NCBI GenBank assembly: GCA_041530395.1
Contig: CP136945.1
Coordinates: forward strand, 1 to 64,000
Length of the DNA stretch: 64,000 nucleotides
Direction: 5' to 3'
DNA from: Thermosynechococcaceae cyanobacterium Okahandja
GTDB taxonomy: Bacteria > Cyanobacteriota > Cyanobacteriia > Thermosynechococcales > Thermosynechococcaceae
Below the pieces are notes generated by a model. That model ran no database searches, was not told where the DNA came from, and worked only from the letters and a program-made list of their open reading frames with translations. Positions 63,801 to 64,000 of this stretch are shown here, in pieces (position 1 is the first letter of the stretch; every line of letters begins with the position of its first letter). The translations under genes and the position numbers were made by a program.

Positions 63801-64000
63801 GGGCGCGCTCTTGGCGGGCCACTTCACCGGTAAACACCCCACCGGTGTGGAAGGTACGCATGGTTAGCTGCGTACCCGGCTCACCGATCGATTGGGCGGC
63901 AATGATGCCCACCGCTTCTCCCATATCCACCAGTTGGGCATGGGCAAGGCTCCAACCGTAGCACAGCCGACACACGGAGCCGGTAGCTTCGCAGGTGAGG
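60847..64000 (-). CDS. rpoC2: RNA polymerase beta'' subunit RpoC2 (partial, 5' end outside window)
   Basis: At least 1050 residues are present. In cyanobacteria and plastids the beta' subunit is split into gamma (RpoC1) and beta'' (RpoC2). The upstream edge reads [19 protein letters not shown], holding cysteines of the beta'' zinc site, then [27 protein letters not shown], the bridge and trigger-loop region. After this comes the very large insertion (SI3) of repeated sandwich-barrel modules typical of cyanobacteria. The core resumes near [15 protein letters not shown] and ends with [20 protein letters not shown], then an acidic tail. No start is within the window. A terminator follows. Confidence 0.97.
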   Translation of the reverse strand, partial: LTCEATGSVCRLCYGWSLAHAQLVDMGEAVGIIAAQSIGEPGTQLTMRTFHTGGVFTGEVARQERAPFAGTVEYGKKLRVRPFRTRHGEDAFLVETSGKLSVKSGQKSQEFDLSQGSILLVTDGEAVEAGQLLAEVAQTSRSVRKSTEKVTKDVASDLAGQVRFVNLEAEEKRDRQGTTTRVAPKGGLIWVLSGEVYNLPPGAEPVVKNGDFVEAGTVLAETTVKTEHGGVVRLPEQQESKSGREVEIITASVMLDKAKVLKETQQGREHYIIETAAGQRFSLKAAPGTKVANGQVVAELIDDRYHTATGGILKYADIEVAKKGKAKQGYEVLKGGTLLWVPEETHEVNKDISLLLVEDSQYVEAGTEVVKDIFCQNSGVVEVVQKNDILREIIIKPGELHLVDDPEAARQKHGSLAHPGTEILPGLTAETLCQVDYLEDSPEGPAVLLRPVQEFSVPDEPSVPSQDSSDASGQSIRLRAVQRLPYKHDERVKSVDGVDLLRTQLVLEIGTEAPQLAADIEIVADESDTEAQRLQLVILESLVIRRDVAADQTQGSTLTSLLVKDGDHIGPGAVIARTAINAKQAGQVQGILRSGESVRRILVITDSDRLRIDTHGTPPTVKVGDLLRPGDDIAPGIESPETAAVMEVAEDHVILRLARPYLVSPGAVLQIEDGDLVQRGDNLALLVFERTKTGDIIQGLPRIEELLEARHPKEKCILATRPGTCQVTYNSDDSIDLKVIEEDGTIQEYTMLPGQNPIVGDGQKVDVGDPLTDGPVDPHDILSIYFEYYKPEGLLKAAQISLEKVQAFLVNEVQSVYLTQGIEISDKHIEVVVRQMTSKVRIDDAGDTVLISGEMMSLRQAEQANEPMALTGGAPAQYTPMLLGITKASLNTDSFISAASFQETTRVLTEAAIEGKSDWLRGLKENVIIGRLIPAGTGFNSYEDTASEEEEVEETDDRSGRTHVIVPEPEREPVVDHSTDLSEDVLIDDETASHVVQQFTGSRSSRSLSGYRLDEEDAVQELVGADLDDEYSHGDEYSDSDGEEDDEDDE

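Noticed and set aside
60847-63975. Long plus-strand open frames opposite rpoC2 as separate genes
   Set aside because: They mirror the coding frame of rpoC2, have no recognisable motifs and no ribosome sites.

Overview
The window comes from a cyanobacterium, most likely a thermophilic unicellular one close to Thermosynechococcus. Signs seen directly are the very frequent HIP1-type palindromes (GCGATCGC and GGCGATCGCC) in genes and spacers, a CP43-like chlorophyll antenna gene (isiA), the cyanobacterial split RNA polymerase subunit rpoC2, psb32, a delta-9 lipid desaturase, and several small families known only or mainly from cyanobacteria (DUF2949, DUF3146, DUF760). The genus is inferred from general resemblance of the proteins; no database comparison was possible.

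Layout. 1-9 kb: small membrane proteins, a family-4 glycosyltransferase, a PLP enzyme, desC, a repeat protein, DUF1269 and DUF445 membrane proteins, and rsmI. 9-13 kb: cbiT and an RRM RNA-binding protein, then a 580-base spacer leading to isiA with a palindromic operator over its predicted -10 box. 13-20 kb: fni (isoprenoid), an acyl-CoA synthetase cut short by an in-frame TGA, a YlqD-like protein, pdhC, a CbiO-like ATPase, a secreted glycoside-hydrolase-like protein, and a type III glutamine synthetase. 21-22 kb is an AT-richer island with an orphan secreted protein and a broken Uma2-type gene. 22-27 kb: an Hsp70-like protein and a Wza/Wzc-like polysaccharide export pair. 27.4-29.4 kb: a histidine kinase gene broken by a TnpB-only insertion element. 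29-32 kb: prmA and serA. 32.0-34.0 kb: a second IS200/IS605 element with divergent tnpA and tnpB, both showing signs of decay.

34-40 kb: L27/L21, an FHA protein, an Rrf2 regulator overlapping a SagB-like dehydrogenase, a pentapeptide-repeat protein, the cobalamin genes cobL and cobH, and tRNA-Ser(GGA). 40-50 kb: a DnaJ-TPR protein, hisZ, psb32, a CoA-ligase/GNAT fusion, rbfA, an amidase, a DAHP synthase and a 5'-nucleotidase. 50-57.5 kb: a minus-strand run of thrB, upp, uppS, cdaA, lysA, a prohibitin-like protein, a UPF0114 protein and leuB. 57.6-64 kb: initiator tRNA-fMet, the devBCA exporter genes, and the 3' part of rpoC2, which runs off the window.

Most of the window is ordinary housekeeping content. 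Unusual content is concentrated in the two transposon regions, the AT-rich island, the isiA control region, and a few proteins with altered key residues (Wzc-like Walker A, TnpA HUH motif, cysteine-free Rrf2). I did not find a convincing new multi-gene defence or metabolic system; the TnpB-like protein with a lost zinc ribbon sitting in a kinase gene is the most interesting candidate.
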